Shown: positions 61,180 to 64,000 of the stretch, in pieces | How the letters are laid out: every line of letters starts with the position of its first letter | Numbering within the stretch: the first letter of the stretch is position 1 | Origin: Streptacidiphilus sp. P02-A3a | GTDB lineage: Bacteria > Actinomycetota > Actinomycetes > Streptomycetales > Streptomycetaceae | DNA length: 64,000 bases | Direction: 5' to 3' | Assembly (NCBI RefSeq): GCF_014084105.1 | Contig: NZ_CP048289.1 | Location: 5,899,922-5,963,921 of the forward strand | Made by a program: the position numbers and the translations under genes | Notes under the pieces: model-generated | What the model saw: only the letters and a program-made list of their open reading frames with translations | Told to the model about the DNA's origin: nothing | Databases searched by the model: none

Positions 61180-61193
61180 TCTTGATGTCGAGA
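61180..61193 (+). promoter_or_regulatory. inverted repeat in the icd promoter
   Basis: TCTTGATGTCGAGA (arms TCTTGA and TCGAGA, one mismatch, 2-base spacer) lies 26 bases upstream of the icd start codon, in the leader. The symmetry suggests a transcription-factor site controlling central metabolism. I do not assign the factor. Confidence 0.45.
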
Positions 61194-61207
61194 CGTTGTA
61201 GACGTGA

Positions 61208-63436
<2,229 letters not shown>

Positions 63437-63439
<3 letters not shown>

Positions 63440-63484
63440 GCGGTTGAGTCGTTGAGCGACTGAGTCGTTGAGTCGCTGAGGAGT
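63437..63484. repeat. 8-bp degenerate tandem repeat starting at a stop codon
   Basis: Six 8-bp units of the form TGAGNNNN (TGAGCGGT, TGAGTCGT, TGAGCGAC, TGAGTCGT, TGAGTCGC, TGAGGAGT) run head to tail from 63437. The first TGA is the icd stop. The run ends just before the terminator hairpin. Confidence 0.85.
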
Positions 63485-63485
63485 C

Positions 63486-63525
63486 ACGGAGGTCCCCGGG
63501 CCGGTTTCGGCCCGGGGACCTCCGT
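63486..63525. terminator. 17-bp perfect hairpin, bidirectional terminator
   Basis: Bases 63486-63502 and 63509-63525 are a perfect 17-bp stem with the loop GGTTTC, between icd and the convergent exporter gene. It is the strongest terminator in the window. Confidence 0.92.
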
Positions 63526-63540
63526 CGTTCCCGTGGCGGC

Positions 63541-64000
63541 TCAGCGACCGTGGGCGCTGAACCGGCGGACCGCCAGCGGGACGAACAGGGCGAGCAGCAG
63601 CGCCGACCAGGACAGCGCGGCGGCCAGCGGGTGGTGCAGCGGCCAGGGCGCGGCGGCGGTCTGCGGAGCGGCGTCGCCGAACAGCTCGCGGACGGCCTCG
63701 GCCACCGAGCTGACCGGGTTCCAGTCGGCGGCGGCACGCAGCCAGCCGGGCATCCCGCCGGTGGTCACGAAGATGTTGGTGACCATGCTGAACGGGAACA
63801 CCAGCACCGACAGCTGCCCGGCGGTGTCCTCCCGGCCGACCAGCAGCCCCAGGAAGACGCCGACCCAGTTGGCGGTGAACCGGAACAGCAGCAGCAGTCC
63901 GAACGCCGCCGCCGCGTCGGCCAGGCCGCGGTGCGCGCGCCAGCCGAGGACCAGCGCCACGCCGATCATCATGGCCAGCACCACCACGCTGACCAGCAGG
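63541..64000 (-). CDS. ABC-2 type exporter permease, C-terminal part (DrrB-like)
   Basis: The gene runs off the right edge; about 152 C-terminal residues are visible, with the frame open to the last base. Four membrane helices are visible. The pattern Val-Phe-Pro-Phe-Ser-Met-Val-Thr-Asn-Ile-Phe-Val, then Met-Pro-Gly-Trp-Leu-Arg-Ala-Ala-Ala-Asp-Trp-Asn-Pro-Val-Ser, is characteristic of DrrB-type permeases of daunorubicin/oleandomycin-class ABC exporters. The ATPase should lie further right. The 3' end faces the icd terminator. Confidence 0.85.
   Translation of the reverse strand, partial: LLVSVVVLAMMIGVALVLGWRAHRGLADAAAAFGLLLLFRFTANWVGVFLGLLVGREDTAGQLSVLVFPFSMVTNIFVTTGGMPGWLRAAADWNPVSSVAEAVRELFGDAAPQTAAAPWPLHHPLAAALSWSALLLALFVPLAVRRFSAHGR

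Overview
This is about 64 kb of very GC-rich DNA with GTG/TTG starts, strong G+C bias at third codon positions, lipoprotein and Tat signals, an XRE/DUF5753/DUF397 regulator, monomeric isocitrate dehydrogenase, a SpoIIE/HATPase phosphatase and an Mce operon without mycobacterial hallmarks. Together these point to a chromosome of the Streptomyces/Streptacidiphilus/Kitasatospora group. Every call comes from reading the sequence; no database search was possible.

Layout. 0-5 kb: the end of an mce operon (MceD-, E- and F-like proteins, then four Mce-associated membrane-anchored proteins). 5-6 kb: ctaA (heme A synthase). 6.4-8.8 kb: two small unknown genes and a class III CoA-transferase. 8.9-13.2 kb: a glycosyltransferase, a sugar C-methyltransferase and a secreted GH27 alpha-galactosidase with a ricin-type lectin domain. 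13.4-20.3 kb (minus strand): a tightly coupled six-gene iron operon (beta-propeller lipoprotein, Tat-exported DyP peroxidase, small lipoprotein, ferric-type binding protein, permease, ATPase) behind two adjacent matches to the IdeR/DmdR iron box. 20.7-26.6 kb: SpoIIE-type phosphatase, a secreted Fn3/Ig-like protein, an M56 metalloprotease and a secreted Asp-box propeller protein. 27.0-32.1 kb (plus): a second ferric-type ABC operon extended by a COG4280-like membrane protein and a 73-aa membrane protein, behind a different palindrome. 32.1-42.8 kb: housekeeping and miscellaneous genes (ChrB-like, cold-shock domain, recQ, cyclophilin, GadC-like antiporter, thiolase, PanE-like reductase, TPR proteins, MgtC/SapB). 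42.9-46.2 kb: an XRE regulator fused to DUF397, with its 3' end tandemly duplicated, and a divergent three-gene unit. 46.2-52.3 kb: two convergent modules that each pair a DHA2-type MFS exporter with an isochorismatase-like hydrolase and MarR regulators; in one, exporter and hydrolase form a single reading frame. 52.4-55 kb: GAP/LysE-like and SulP transporters. 55.1-61.0 kb: an operon-like set of a helical-repeat protein, a divergent HSP90 and a 974-aa TPR protein. 61.2-64 kb: monomeric icd and the start of an ABC-2 exporter gene.

How the genes fit together. The 13-32 kb region looks like an iron-acquisition island with two import systems that face away from each other and appear to be under different control. 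The 46-52 kb block looks like a duplicated drug or metabolite efflux-plus-hydrolase module. The HSP90-TPR unit is the most suggestive candidate for an undescribed machine. A separate pattern runs across the window: at least six genes end in short tandem repeats that start at or span the stop codon. I saw no rRNA, tRNA, CRISPR array, insertion sequence or prophage.
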